This document shows positions 17,925 to 26,284 of a stretch of DNA of 64,000 nucleotides, one piece after another. The translations under genes were made by a program, and so were the position numbers. The notes under the pieces were generated by a model. That model made no database searches, was not told the DNA's origin, and saw nothing but the letters and a program-made list of their open reading frames with translations. Position 1 is the first letter of the stretch; each line of letters begins with the position of its first letter. The stretch covers positions 1-64,000 of the forward strand of contig NZ_BFBY01000009.1 in NCBI RefSeq assembly GCF_003423665.1, in the 5' to 3' direction. Source of the stretch: Lactobacillus rodentium. GTDB taxonomy: Bacteria > Bacillota > Bacilli > Lactobacillales > Lactobacillaceae.

Positions 17925-19010
17925 ATGACAAGTAAAATCAAAGTAGGTTTAATTTTTGGTGGTAATTCATCAGAATATGAAGTTTCAATTCAATCTGCTC
18001 ATAATATTTTTAAAGCAATTGATACTAATAAATTTGATGTTTATCCAATGTGGATGACCAATGATGGTTATTTAGCTGATGATGCTGATTCTAGAAAAGT
18101 ATTAAACAATCCTAAAATGACTGTTGAAAATCCGCACAAGGTTGCCAATATTTCAAATATCACTGAATTAAAAGATCGTCCAGAAATTGATGTCTTTTTC
18201 CCTATTGTACATGGTAACTTGGGAGAAGATGGTTCTTTGCAAGGATTATTCCGTGTTTTGAATAAACCATTTGTTGGTGATGATGTGCTAGCAGCTGCTG
18301 TTACCATGGATAAAGAAATGACCAAAATTTTGGCACAACGTGCTGGCGTACCAGTAGCAGATTGGATTGCTATTAAGCGCTTTGAATATGATGAAAAAGA
18401 TAATGATAAAAAGAATTATGATTATATGGCTACTAAATTAGGTAAGGATCTTTTTGTTAAGCCCTCTAACCAAGGATCATCTGTCGGAGTTAGTCATGTA
18501 ACTAATGCTCAAGAATATAAAAATGCTTTGGCTGAAGCCTTTAAATACGATGATAAAGTTTTGGTTGAAGAAACTGTTCATGGCAGTGAAGTAGAAACAG
18601 CTGTTTTAGGGAATGATAAGCCAATTGTAGCAGGTGTAGGGCAAATTATTAATGCTTCTGATTCCTTCTATACTTATGAAAATAAATATAATGATAATTC
18701 TACTTCAACCTTACAAATTCCAGCTGATTTACCAGAGGGAATTGTAGAAACAGTACGTAAAAATGCCTTAAAAGTATATCAAGCTACTGAATGTTCTGGT
18801 TTAGCTAGAATTGATTTTATGCTTCGTAATAAGGATCAAAAGATTATTTTAACTGAAGTTAATGCCTTACCTGGTTTTACTAATATTAGTATGTATCCAA
18901 AATTGTTTGAAGAAGTTGGAATTCCTTATAGTGAATTGATCACTCGTTTAATCACTTTAGGTAAAGAAAGATTCGACCATAAACAAACATTATTACATAA
19001 ACACGAATAA
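17925..19010 (+). CDS. ddl: D-alanine--D-alanine ligase
   Basis: ATP-grasp enzyme that joins two D-Ala for the peptidoglycan stem peptide. It has the N-terminal GLIFGGNSSEYEVSIQSAHN and PIVHGNLGEDGSLQGL. The ATP-grasp region is FVKPSNQGSSVGVSHV, and the active-site end is LTEVNALPGFTNISMYPK. Its 361 aa length is normal. It has a GGAG ribosome site, and a TATAAT box about 30 bases upstream is consistent with its own promoter. The HTH/coiled-coil gene follows 26 bases later and may share the transcript. Confidence 0.95.
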   Translation: MTSKIKVGLIFGGNSSEYEVSIQSAHNIFKAIDTNKFDVYPMWMTNDGYLADDADSRKVLNNPKMTVENPHKVANISNITELKDRPEIDVFFPIVHGNLGEDGSLQGLFRVLNKPFVGDDVLAAAVTMDKEMTKILAQRAGVPVADWIAIKRFEYDEKDNDKKNYDYMATKLGKDLFVKPSNQGSSVGVSHVTNAQEYKNALAEAFKYDDKVLVEETVHGSEVETAVLGNDKPIVAGVGQIINASDSFYTYENKYNDNSTSTLQIPADLPEGIVETVRKNALKVYQATECSGLARIDFMLRNKDQKIILTEVNALPGFTNISMYPKLFEEVGIPYSELITRLITLGKERFDHKQTLLHKHE

Positions 19011-19036
19011 TTGGGATCAGGAGAGTTGGATTAACA

Positions 19037-19795
19037 GTGAGTAATCATGATTTTGAAGAGTTAGTAGCACCGGCCGAAGTAGCCAAAGAACTAAAAATAA
19101 GTGTCGCTACCTTAAGAAAGTATTCTTTGATAGTCGAAAAAGTGACTAGTAACAAAGATTACTATGCCAGAACTAAGCAAAAATCTCGTCTTTATACTAA
19201 GAGTAATATTGAAGAACTAAAGAGTTTTAGACAATTAGCTAAAACAAAAGATCTTACTTTGCAAGAAGCAGCGAGACAGATTTTTGCAATTAGCAACAAG
19301 GCCGAAGATGATGCTAAAAAGCTATCACAGCAGTCAAGTGAAGCAAACACACCATTAAATGCTAGTATTGATGCAAAACAAGTAGTAAATTTACTACAAA
19401 TGTTGCAACAAACAATTGCAAGTCAAAATAAAGCAATTCAAAATTTACAAGCACAAGTTGCTCGTGTAGAAAAACAAAATCAACAATTAATTGATCAAAA
19501 TCATCGTTTAAATCAACCGTCTCCTGAAACTAAAAAGGATCAAAAGATTGACCCTGAAATTGCTGCTATGCCTGATATTTCTGGGATTGTAACATCTGAT
19601 GAAAAAGAGAAACAAAACAGTTTCAAAAATGAAAAAGATGATAGTGTAGAAAAAACTGCAGCTGATATTCATGAAGAAATTTTGCGTAAAGCACGCGAAA
19701 ATCAAGAAAAACGTGCCCAACAAAATGTTCATCGAACTTTAGCAGATATGCAAATTCCCCAAAAAACACATTGGTGGGAAAGATTTTTTAAATAG
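19037..19795 (+). CDS. MerR-like HTH, coiled-coil protein with amphipathic C-terminus (RacA-like architecture)
   Basis: A 252-aa protein starting at GTG 19037 after AGGAGAG. Residues 8-75 form a MerR-type helix-turn-helix (VAPAEVAKELKISVATLRKY, then YTKSNIEELKSFRQLAKTK). Residues 105-165 form a Gln/Asn-rich coiled coil (LQMLQQTIASQNKAIQNLQA and on). An acidic linker leads to a last helix ending KTHWWERFFK, rich in aromatic and basic residues. This order resembles RacA-type chromosome anchors, which pair a MerR-like domain with a coiled coil and a membrane-touching tail. That comparison is an inference; no sequence family is recognised. Confidence 0.75.
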   Translation: MSNHDFEELVAPAEVAKELKISVATLRKYSLIVEKVTSNKDYYARTKQKSRLYTKSNIEELKSFRQLAKTKDLTLQEAARQIFAISNKAEDDAKKLSQQSSEANTPLNASIDAKQVVNLLQMLQQTIASQNKAIQNLQAQVARVEKQNQQLIDQNHRLNQPSPETKKDQKIDPEIAAMPDISGIVTSDEKEKQNSFKNEKDDSVEKTAADIHEEILRKARENQEKRAQQNVHRTLADMQIPQKTHWWERFFK

Positions 19796-19800
19796 CATAA

Positions 19801-19841
19801 AAATAAGCTCTTAAGAAATTAAATCTTAAGAGCTTATTTTG
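19801..19841 (+). terminator. Bidirectional intrinsic terminator
   Basis: AAATAAGCTCTTAAG pairs with CTTAAGAGCTTATTT between two convergent genes. Confidence 0.85.
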
Positions 19842-19850
19842 TTAGTTTTA

Positions 19851-21425
19851 TTAGTCTTCATCATAAGGTTCAATAATAAGTGATTGGGCTAATAAAACAT
19901 CATCATATAAATTTAAAAGATAACTTTCATATTCTTTATTTTTTTGACTAATCATTTCTAAATAGTTTCGTTCAATCGCAAATGCTCTAAAGAAGGCTAA
20001 CCGCATTAAGTAATCTTCTTCTTCAGTAAAGGTAGGCTGATCAATAGATTTGATTAAAATTTTAAGTGATTCACGTGTTGAAATTGCTCGCTTTTGGGTT
20101 AAAAGCATGTAAGTAACATAGCGCCTTACTCTTGAAGGTAAATACATGTGATGTACTTCTGTTAAAGCACGTTTTACCATGTCATTTCGTATTTTATTAA
20201 CCTCTTTAAGTGCTGCTTTTTCTGAAGGTAAGTGGGGCAAAATAAATTGAAAAAGAATGGTAGCTATAATCATACTAAGTAAGATCAAAACCCCTTCAGA
20301 CATGATAATCATGTTGTAGTTAGAGTTCCCTAAAGATGCGGCCGATAAGGTTAAGGCAAGGGAAAGTGTAACTGCTCCATGAACACCACCAAAAGCAAAG
20401 ACGGTTGCTTCATGATTATTATATTTTAGGGCAACTAAGCTATATAGATAGCGAACAAAAACATTTGCTAAATAAATTACTAACCCAACAAGAAGCCATT
20501 TTCCAGCATCGTGATTAAAAAGGCGATTGCGGCTAATTCGAACCATCATTAAACCTAAAATGACAAAGACCATACTATTAAAAATTTCAGAAATAAGTTC
20601 ACGTAAATCAATTCCCATATGAATTTGACGTGAATTAATAAGGAGACTTTCTTGAGTTTCGGCATTATGCAATAATCCTGCAACAACTACGGCAATAATG
20701 CCAGAAAACTCAAAATGTTCAGCAATGGCATAAATGACAAAAGGAGTAAAAATATAGATTAAATTTTGAGCATTTAAGGAATTAAAACGAGAACGGACGA
20801 TAGTTTGACGTATAATTACGATAATCCAGGCTAGAATTAAACCTACAATAGCACCACCAATTGAGGAATAAAGGAATTGAACAATGGTTTGGCCGTAATT
20901 AATATAACCGTTGCTAAACCATAATACGGCCATATTAAGCAAAATGATTCCAGACGCATCATTAAAAAGTGATTCCGCCTTTAATGATGCATCAACCTTA
21001 CGTGGTACTTTTAACCCTACAGTAACTGATTGGGTAGCAGTAGCATCAGTAGGAGTACTGATACTACTAATAATGAAGGCGACTGGTAAGGCTAGACCTC
21101 CAATCCAAGCAGCTCCAAAGCCAGCGATGATTAAAGCAATAATAACCATCAGGACCGTAATTCCAACAATACTTCGAAAATTTTTTCTAATATTGATAAT
21201 CTTGGTTTTTTGCCCCTCAAAGAAAAGCAAGGGAGCCACAATCATTTCCATAAAAATATGGGAATTAAACGGAGCAACTTGTTGATTAAGAAAAGGAATT
21301 AGAGCTATGGTAATTCCAACCAGCATACTAATATAGTTGACAGAAATTCTTGATAATGCCTGCGCAATAATAATACTTATGGCGGCAGCTAATGCAAGCG
21401 TAAATGATGAAACCAGTAATTCCAT
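19851..21425 (-). CDS. Na+/H+ (monovalent cation/proton) antiporter, CPA1/NhaP family
   Basis: A 524-aa membrane antiporter. About twelve helices occupy residues 1-400. The CPA1 motifs are FEGQKTKI, IISSISTPTDATATQSV and KAESLFNDASGIIL, which supplies the ion-site Asp in FNDASG. Later, GGVHGAVTLSLALTL is the typical arginine-less helix 10-11 region. A C-terminal cytosolic part of about 120 residues follows. It likely extrudes Na+ or K+ for pH and salt balance. It is transcribed singly, facing away from the YibE/F pair. Confidence 0.92.
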   Translation of the reverse strand: MELLVSSFTLALAAAISIIIAQALSRISVNYISMLVGITIALIPFLNQQVAPFNSHIFMEMIVAPLLFFEGQKTKIINIRKNFRSIVGITVLMVIIALIIAGFGAAWIGGLALPVAFIISSISTPTDATATQSVTVGLKVPRKVDASLKAESLFNDASGIILLNMAVLWFSNGYINYGQTIVQFLYSSIGGAIVGLILAWIIVIIRQTIVRSRFNSLNAQNLIYIFTPFVIYAIAEHFEFSGIIAVVVAGLLHNAETQESLLINSRQIHMGIDLRELISEIFNSMVFVILGLMMVRISRNRLFNHDAGKWLLVGLVIYLANVFVRYLYSLVALKYNNHEATVFAFGGVHGAVTLSLALTLSAASLGNSNYNMIIMSEGVLILLSMIIATILFQFILPHLPSEKAALKEVNKIRNDMVKRALTEVHHMYLPSRVRRYVTYMLLTQKRAISTRESLKILIKSIDQPTFTEEEDYLMRLAFFRAFAIERNYLEMISQKNKEYESYLLNLYDDVLLAQSLIIEPYDED

Positions 21426-21532
21426 ATCATACCAACCTAATCTAAAAATGATTTAGCTTCTATTAAGTAGATTTGTAAAATTTTAAAAACTTACTTAATA
21501 AAGTAATGCTACTATATTAGCATAAACTAAAT

Positions 21533-22660
21533 TTGAATGAGGCCAAAATAATTTTGCAGATAAAAAATAAATTTTGGATTAGTTTTGGGATTTTAGTAAT
21601 CGGAATAGTTTTATCTTTTTGGACATATTTTTCTACTAGCTTTACTAGCAAACCAATTGGAGTTATTACAGATTCTCAGATCAAAGACGAACTAATCAAT
21701 AAAACTGAAGATAATTATCAAAATAAAGATCAAATTCGTAATCAGGTTTTACATGTAAAGGTATTATCAGGAAAACATCGTAATCGTACTTACCGTATTG
21801 ATAATAATTACTCTCCTTCACAAGCAATGACACAAAAATATTATCCTCATGAACGGGTAATTTTGTCATTTGTAGGTCAACGTGCCAAATTAATGAGCCC
21901 AAAACGCGACTGGGTAGTAGTTTTGGGAATTACTTTAGTTTTGTGCTTATTAGTCGCTATTACTGGTCGCCATGCCATAATGTTGACACTTTCAATGGTT
22001 TTAAATGCGATAATTTTTTATTTTGTAATTAAATTAGATATTGCAGAAAATGGTACCAAGATCTTCCTTATTTATGGTAGTGCGGTAATTATTTTTACTT
22101 TACTTTCATTAGTAATAGTGCAAGGTTTTCATCAAAAAATGTGGGTCACTTTAATTGCAACGCTACTAGGAGTATTTGTATCCTTTGGCATTTGTTATGC
22201 GATCATGCGTTTAACTGGAGAGAGTGGTATTAAATATGAGGCAGTCGATTATGCTACCCAAGATCCACGGGCATTATTTTTAGCTCAAACTCTTTTGGGT
22301 GTTTTAGGAGCAGTAATGGATGAAGCTACTGATATTGTTTCAAGTCTATATGTTTTATGTCAGCATAAAAAGAATTTAACTTTTAAATCGCTATTTAATA
22401 GTGGCCGCACCTTAGGACAAGAAATAATGGGACCTTTGATTAATGTATTGGTACTAATCTTTATGGCCGAAGCTTTACCGATGACAATTTTATACTTACG
22501 TGATAATAATACTTTAGTTTATACTTTCCAATTTGCACTTTCTCTCGGTGTCATTCAAAGTTTAATCTCAGCAATTGGTATTGTATTGACAGTGATTTTT
22601 GCTACTCTGGCTTCAAGCATCTTTTTAAAGCATCCGATCTCAGTTAAGGAGGCCAAATAA
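21533..22660 (+). CDS. YibE/F family membrane protein
   Basis: A 375-aa membrane protein of the YibE/F family: an N-terminal helix, an extracellular beta domain (about 40-120) and six or more C-terminal helices. The DEATDIVSSLYVL and GRTLGQEIMGPLINVLVLIF blocks identify the family. Function unknown. The start is a TTG at 21533 with no strong ribosome site; a slightly later start is possible but would cut into the first helix. It overlaps its partner gene by one base. Confidence 0.82.
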   Translation: MNEAKIILQIKNKFWISFGILVIGIVLSFWTYFSTSFTSKPIGVITDSQIKDELINKTEDNYQNKDQIRNQVLHVKVLSGKHRNRTYRIDNNYSPSQAMTQKYYPHERVILSFVGQRAKLMSPKRDWVVVLGITLVLCLLVAITGRHAIMLTLSMVLNAIIFYFVIKLDIAENGTKIFLIYGSAVIIFTLLSLVIVQGFHQKMWVTLIATLLGVFVSFGICYAIMRLTGESGIKYEAVDYATQDPRALFLAQTLLGVLGAVMDEATDIVSSLYVLCQHKKNLTFKSLFNSGRTLGQEIMGPLINVLVLIFMAEALPMTILYLRDNNTLVYTFQFALSLGVIQSLISAIGIVLTVIFATLASSIFLKHPISVKEAK

Positions 22661-23418
22661 TGTCTACTTTATCTGCATTATTACTTTTATTATTTGTGCT
22701 CATGCTTCTAGTTGGGGGCAAAACCGGCTTTAAATCTTACTTGAGTGTCATTATTAATGCCAGTTTAATTATTTTGGTGGCGCTTTTAATTTCTTGGGGT
22801 GCTAATATTATTGGGGTCGCACTTATCTTTATTCCTTTGAAATTATTAACTATCATCTTTCTTGGAACTCATGATTATGTAGTAGCTAAAAATTCGTTTT
22901 TAAGTGCTTTGGTTGTAAGCTTAATAGTAATTCTTTTAATTATCGCAATTCAATTTTTTGCGCAAACTGCAGGATTTGGTGATCAAGCTGGTGAAGAATT
23001 AGTTGGTCTTTCACTACAAGCAGGAATAAGTTTTCCTCAGATATCAATTGTAGTAGCAATTTTTTCCACTTTAGGGGCAATTGCGGAAGCTAGTGTAGCC
23101 ATGAGTGCTGGTTTATTAGAATTAAAACATCATGATCCCCAGATTAGCCGTGATCAACTTTTAAAGCATGGTAATTTGATTGGGAGTGACATTCTAGGTA
23201 CGGCAATGAATACCATTTTATTTGGTTTCTTTGGTAGTTTTTTACCATTATTTATTTGGTATATGAGGTTACATTATTCACTTTTTGAAGTTTTAAATGA
23301 TAAACTATTCGTAGGTGAGTGTCTTATTATTGTTTATTCTTTTATTGGGATATTATTAACCATACCATTCACAACGGTATTATTAACAAATAGCCTAAGT
23401 AAAGAAAATAAGAAATAG
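22660..23418 (+). CDS. YibE/F family membrane protein, second subunit
   Basis: A 252-aa hydrophobic protein of the same YibE/F family, shorter because the N-terminal extracellular domain is missing. The matching family block is AEASVAMSAGLLELKHH, with DILGTAMNTILFGFFGSFLP further on. ATG overlaps the stop of the first subunit, and GGAGG precedes it, so the two are made together and probably form one complex. Pairing of long and short YibE/F proteins is usual in lactobacilli. Role unknown. Confidence 0.85.
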   Translation: MSTLSALLLLLFVLMLLVGGKTGFKSYLSVIINASLIILVALLISWGANIIGVALIFIPLKLLTIIFLGTHDYVVAKNSFLSALVVSLIVILLIIAIQFFAQTAGFGDQAGEELVGLSLQAGISFPQISIVVAIFSTLGAIAEASVAMSAGLLELKHHDPQISRDQLLKHGNLIGSDILGTAMNTILFGFFGSFLPLFIWYMRLHYSLFEVLNDKLFVGECLIIVYSFIGILLTIPFTTVLLTNSLSKENKK

Positions 23419-23431
23419 GAAGGTTGTTTAA

Positions 23432-24286
23432 ATGGATGTACGGCATTTAGTCTTAACAAATTTTAACGAGCGTGATTTTAAAGTCACTTATTATGGACTG
23501 GATCAAAATCCTAATTTAGATATGAAAAAACGACCTTTGATTTTGGTCTTTCCAGGTGGATCTTTTAATCACTTGGCTCAACGTGAAGGTGAACCAGTTG
23601 CTCTAGCTTATGTTGATCATGGTTTTAATGCAGCGGTAGTCTCATATAACTTAACTACTGATCCTGGTGACATTTATCCGGATGCTGGATTATCTGGTTT
23701 GAGAGCAATTCAATATTTTCGTCAAAATGCAGAGCGTTTAGGAATTGATCCTGAAAAAATTATTACTATTGGCTTTTCCGCTGGTGGTCACGTGGTTAGT
23801 GTTATCAATATGATGGCTGAAAGCGAAAAATGGCAAAAGGCTTTTAAGTTTAAACATGATGAAGTAGCACCAAATGCAACGATTTTAGGCTATCCCTTGA
23901 TTGATTTCACTAAAATTGGTTTTAAACTGAATAGTAGTGAAGAAAAAGAAGTTGATCATGAAGAAGAGAAAGAATTCTTAAATACTGCTAATGGCGTAAC
24001 TAGTCAAACACCGCCAACCTTTATTTTTCAGGCCTATGATGATCCAACCGTTCTAATTGATAATTCATTAGAATATATGATGGCGTTACGCAAACATAAT
24101 GTTCAATTTGAGGCACATATTTTTGATAAGGGAGGCCATGGTTTTTCTTTGGCACGCCCAGAATTAGCTATAAAGGAACGACCATGGATTGTTAATCCTC
24201 ATACTGCACATTGGTTCAAACTTAGTCTGGAGTGGCTCGAACATTTAAAGTTTATTCCAAGTTATTATGAAAACGAAAAAGAGTAA
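23432..24286 (+). CDS. Alpha/beta-hydrolase, acetyl-esterase/BD-FAE type
   Basis: A 284-aa cytosolic hydrolase. The oxyanion block RPLILVFPGGSFNHLAQREG leads to the nucleophile elbow IGFSAGGHVV with an intact Ser. The Asp (FQAYDDPTVLIDNS) and His (KGGHGFSLA) of the triad follow. Homologues in lactic acid bacteria hydrolyse acetylated or feruloylated esters. It follows the YibE/F pair by 13 bases with GGAAGG, so it belongs to the same transcript, and it ends at a terminator shared with the convergent HxlR gene. Confidence 0.88.
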   Translation: MDVRHLVLTNFNERDFKVTYYGLDQNPNLDMKKRPLILVFPGGSFNHLAQREGEPVALAYVDHGFNAAVVSYNLTTDPGDIYPDAGLSGLRAIQYFRQNAERLGIDPEKIITIGFSAGGHVVSVINMMAESEKWQKAFKFKHDEVAPNATILGYPLIDFTKIGFKLNSSEEKEVDHEEEKEFLNTANGVTSQTPPTFIFQAYDDPTVLIDNSLEYMMALRKHNVQFEAHIFDKGGHGFSLARPELAIKERPWIVNPHTAHWFKLSLEWLEHLKFIPSYYENEKE

Positions 24287-24308
24287 TCAGTTTTGATTAC
24301 TTTTTTCT
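24281..24308 (+). terminator. Terminator overlapping the stop codons of two convergent genes
   Basis: GTAATCA pairs with TGATTAC and is followed by TTTTTT. The hairpin contains the stop codons of both the esterase and the HxlR gene. Confidence 0.7.
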
Positions 24309-24637
24309 ATACAATTGATTTTGCCCCAATCACAGAGTTGCTTAAGAATAGGTAATAAACTTTCACCTTTTGTGGTAATTGAATATTCGACTTTTGGTGG
24401 AACTTCCGGATATACTACTCTTTTAATTAATCCTTCTGCTTCCAGTTCTTTTAACTTCGTAGCTAGAACATGAGGAGTAATATTTTCTAGTAAGTTTTTA
24501 ATTTGACCATAACGAAGTTTGCCTAGGCGTGATAATGCATAGAGAATATTCATTTTCCATTTACCCGAAATAAGGTCCAAAGCTTCGTTAAAGGGGATCA
24601 TTTCACTTTTTTTAAAAGTCTTAAATTTCTCATCCAT
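24287..24637 (-). CDS. HxlR family transcriptional regulator
   Basis: A 116-aa winged-helix regulator. LISGKWKMNILYALSRLGKL and the wing GLIKRVVYPEVPPKVEYSIT are characteristic of HxlR, with TTKGESLLPIL after. A single Cys lies in the C-terminal LKQLCDWGKINC stretch, which in fact has two Cys close together. Related regulators such as YodB sense electrophiles or oxidants through Cys. It is divergent from a DsbA-like/MBL operon, so control of that operon is likely but unproven. Confidence 0.87.
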   Translation of the reverse strand: MDEKFKTFKKSEMIPFNEALDLISGKWKMNILYALSRLGKLRYGQIKNLLENITPHVLATKLKELEAEGLIKRVVYPEVPPKVEYSITTKGESLLPILKQLCDWGKINCIEKSNQN

Positions 24638-24762
24638 TTGTCTACTATCCTTTTAGATACTAAATATTAATAAAGTGCGTACTTGTCACGCTAAGTTTAG
24701 CAATTATAATTATAAATATCAAAAGATAACTAACTAAATGTAAGTAAAAAGGAGAACTTAAA

Positions 24763-25428
24763 ATGGAAATAATTGTATGGTCAGATTATGCATGTCCTTT
24801 TTGTTATATTGCAGAAGGAAGAATTAATAATATCTTGAAAGACTTAAATGCAGAAGATAAGGTTCATTTTGATCGTCATGCCTTCCAACTTTATCCTGAT
24901 GCTGCAAATGATGTTACTGAAACTACCCTTGAACGTTTTGCCAAAAAATATGGTTTGACAGAAAAAGAAGCGGCTCAAAGAATTGAACAAATTTCGCAAA
25001 TGGGTAGAGGTGAAGGCTTAGAATTCAACTATGCTTCAACTTTAAATACTAATACGATGGATGCTCATCGTTTAACTCAATGGGTCAAGGATAATTATGA
25101 TCAAGAAGTACTTGATAAGCTTTCAGATTTACTTTTCAAAGCATACTTTGGTGATAACAAGAAGTTAGCAGATCATAATGTTTTGTTAGAAGCTGCTAAA
25201 GAAGCCGGCGTCAATGTAGCTGATGCTAAAAAATTGCTCGATTCTGATGACTATCGTGATAAGGTAATTGCTGATGAAGCATTTATTCAGCAAAATGGTG
25301 TTCATGCAGTTCCTTTCTTTGTTATTGATGGTAAAGGCTACATGGGAGCACAACCACGTGAAGTTTTTGAAAAAGCAATTAAAGAAGGTTTAGCAAAAGA
25401 AGAAAATGAAGGAAGCAAGGAGGAATAA
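24763..25428 (+). CDS. DsbA-family oxidoreductase (FrnE-like)
   Basis: A 221-aa thioredoxin-fold protein with an inserted helical domain. It has no signal peptide, so it is cytosolic. The redox site is C11-P-F-C14 in SDYACPFCYIAEGRI. The cis-Pro loop is GVHAVPFFVIDG near residue 182. The FrnE branch is tied to oxidative stress responses in other bacteria. It has a strong AAGGAGAA ribosome site and forms an operon with the MBL hydrolase (next base after the stop) and a 48-aa Cys-motif protein. Confidence 0.9.
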   Translation: MEIIVWSDYACPFCYIAEGRINNILKDLNAEDKVHFDRHAFQLYPDAANDVTETTLERFAKKYGLTEKEAAQRIEQISQMGRGEGLEFNYASTLNTNTMDAHRLTQWVKDNYDQEVLDKLSDLLFKAYFGDNKKLADHNVLLEAAKEAGVNVADAKKLLDSDDYRDKVIADEAFIQQNGVHAVPFFVIDGKGYMGAQPREVFEKAIKEGLAKEENEGSKEE

Positions 25429-26076
25429 ATGCAATTATTTATTCAACCAGTTGTAAATGTTTTTCAAACGGCAGCTTACTTCTTCATTGATGAAAAGACT
25501 AAGCATGGTTTTTTAATTGATCCTGGTGCAGAAGGTGAAAAGCTACTCAAAAAAATTGCCGAAAAGGGTTGGAAAATTGATAAAGTACTCTTAACTCATG
25601 GTCACTTTGATCATTCTTATCAGGCTGCTAAAGTAGCTGATACGCTTGGAGTAGCATGTGTAGTTAATGAAAATGCAGTAGATTTTATGAAAAATGATCA
25701 ATTAAATTTATCAGCTCGCTACCAACAACATGTGCAATGGCCTAAGCGAGTTGAATTAGTTAAAGATCATACGATGATTAAAAGTGATGACGGATCTTTT
25801 GAATTAGAAGCAATTGCTACACCGGGTCATACACCAGATTCACAAATTTTTTATTCTAAAAAATATGGCTTTGCTTTAGTAGGCGATATGCTTTATAACG
25901 GTGATATTGGTTTGACCGAATTTCCAGGTGGTGATAAAAAGCAAATTTTAGATTCAATTGCTAATAAAATTGCTACCTTACCTGATAAAACCGAATTACT
26001 AACCGGTCATACCGCACCAATGACTGTTGAAGGGGTAAAGGCCATTTTAGCCGAGGATTATGGTATTAGAGTTTAA
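25429..26076 (+). CDS. MBL-fold hydrolase, glyoxalase II-like
   Basis: A 215-aa metallo-beta-lactamase-fold enzyme. T56-H-G-H-F-D-H62 gives the HxHxDH metal site. Further ligands are in IATPGHTPDSQ, LVGDMLYNGDIG and LLTGHTAPM. The small size and motif set resemble glyoxalase II-like hydroxyacylglutathione hydrolases, but lactobacilli of this type may use another thiol, so the substrate is open. The ATG follows the dsbA-like stop directly, with AAGGAGG just upstream. Confidence 0.88.
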   Translation: MQLFIQPVVNVFQTAAYFFIDEKTKHGFLIDPGAEGEKLLKKIAEKGWKIDKVLLTHGHFDHSYQAAKVADTLGVACVVNENAVDFMKNDQLNLSARYQQHVQWPKRVELVKDHTMIKSDDGSFELEAIATPGHTPDSQIFYSKKYGFALVGDMLYNGDIGLTEFPGGDKKQILDSIANKIATLPDKTELLTGHTAPMTVEGVKAILAEDYGIRV

Positions 26077-26092
26077 AAGGAGGGTTAAAATA

Positions 26093-26239
26093 ATGAGTGA
26101 AGAAAAGCAAAATTTAAATAATGATGTATTTGCCAACTTAAATATTCAAGAAGGAATGGTTTGTGGACCAGATGGTTGTAGTCTTGCAGATCATTATGAA
26201 TGGGCAAAGAAAGCTAAAGAAAATAAAAAGGAAGCTTAG
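26093..26239 (+). CDS. 48-aa Cys-motif protein in the DsbA/MBL operon
   Basis: A short gene starting at ATG 26093, ten bases after a strong AAGGAGGG ribosome site, and 16 bases after the MBL stop. The product is cytosolic and charged. Its centre reads GMVCGPDGCSLADHYEW, a Cys-x4-Cys motif that could hold a metal or a redox switch. The terminator hairpin AAGGAAGCTT overlaps its last codons. Position at the end of a redox operon suggests a thiol or metal role; no family is recognised with certainty. Confidence 0.75.
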   Translation: MSEEKQNLNNDVFANLNIQEGMVCGPDGCSLADHYEWAKKAKENKKEA

Positions 26240-26256
26240 AAGCTTCCTTTTTATTT
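26226..26256 (+). terminator. Terminator of the DsbA/MBL operon
   Basis: AAGGAAGCTT and AAGCTTCCTT form a hairpin followed by TTTT, including the stop of the 48-aa gene. Confidence 0.8.
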
Positions 26257-26284
26257 TGATTTAATGTTAATTATCAATAATTAG

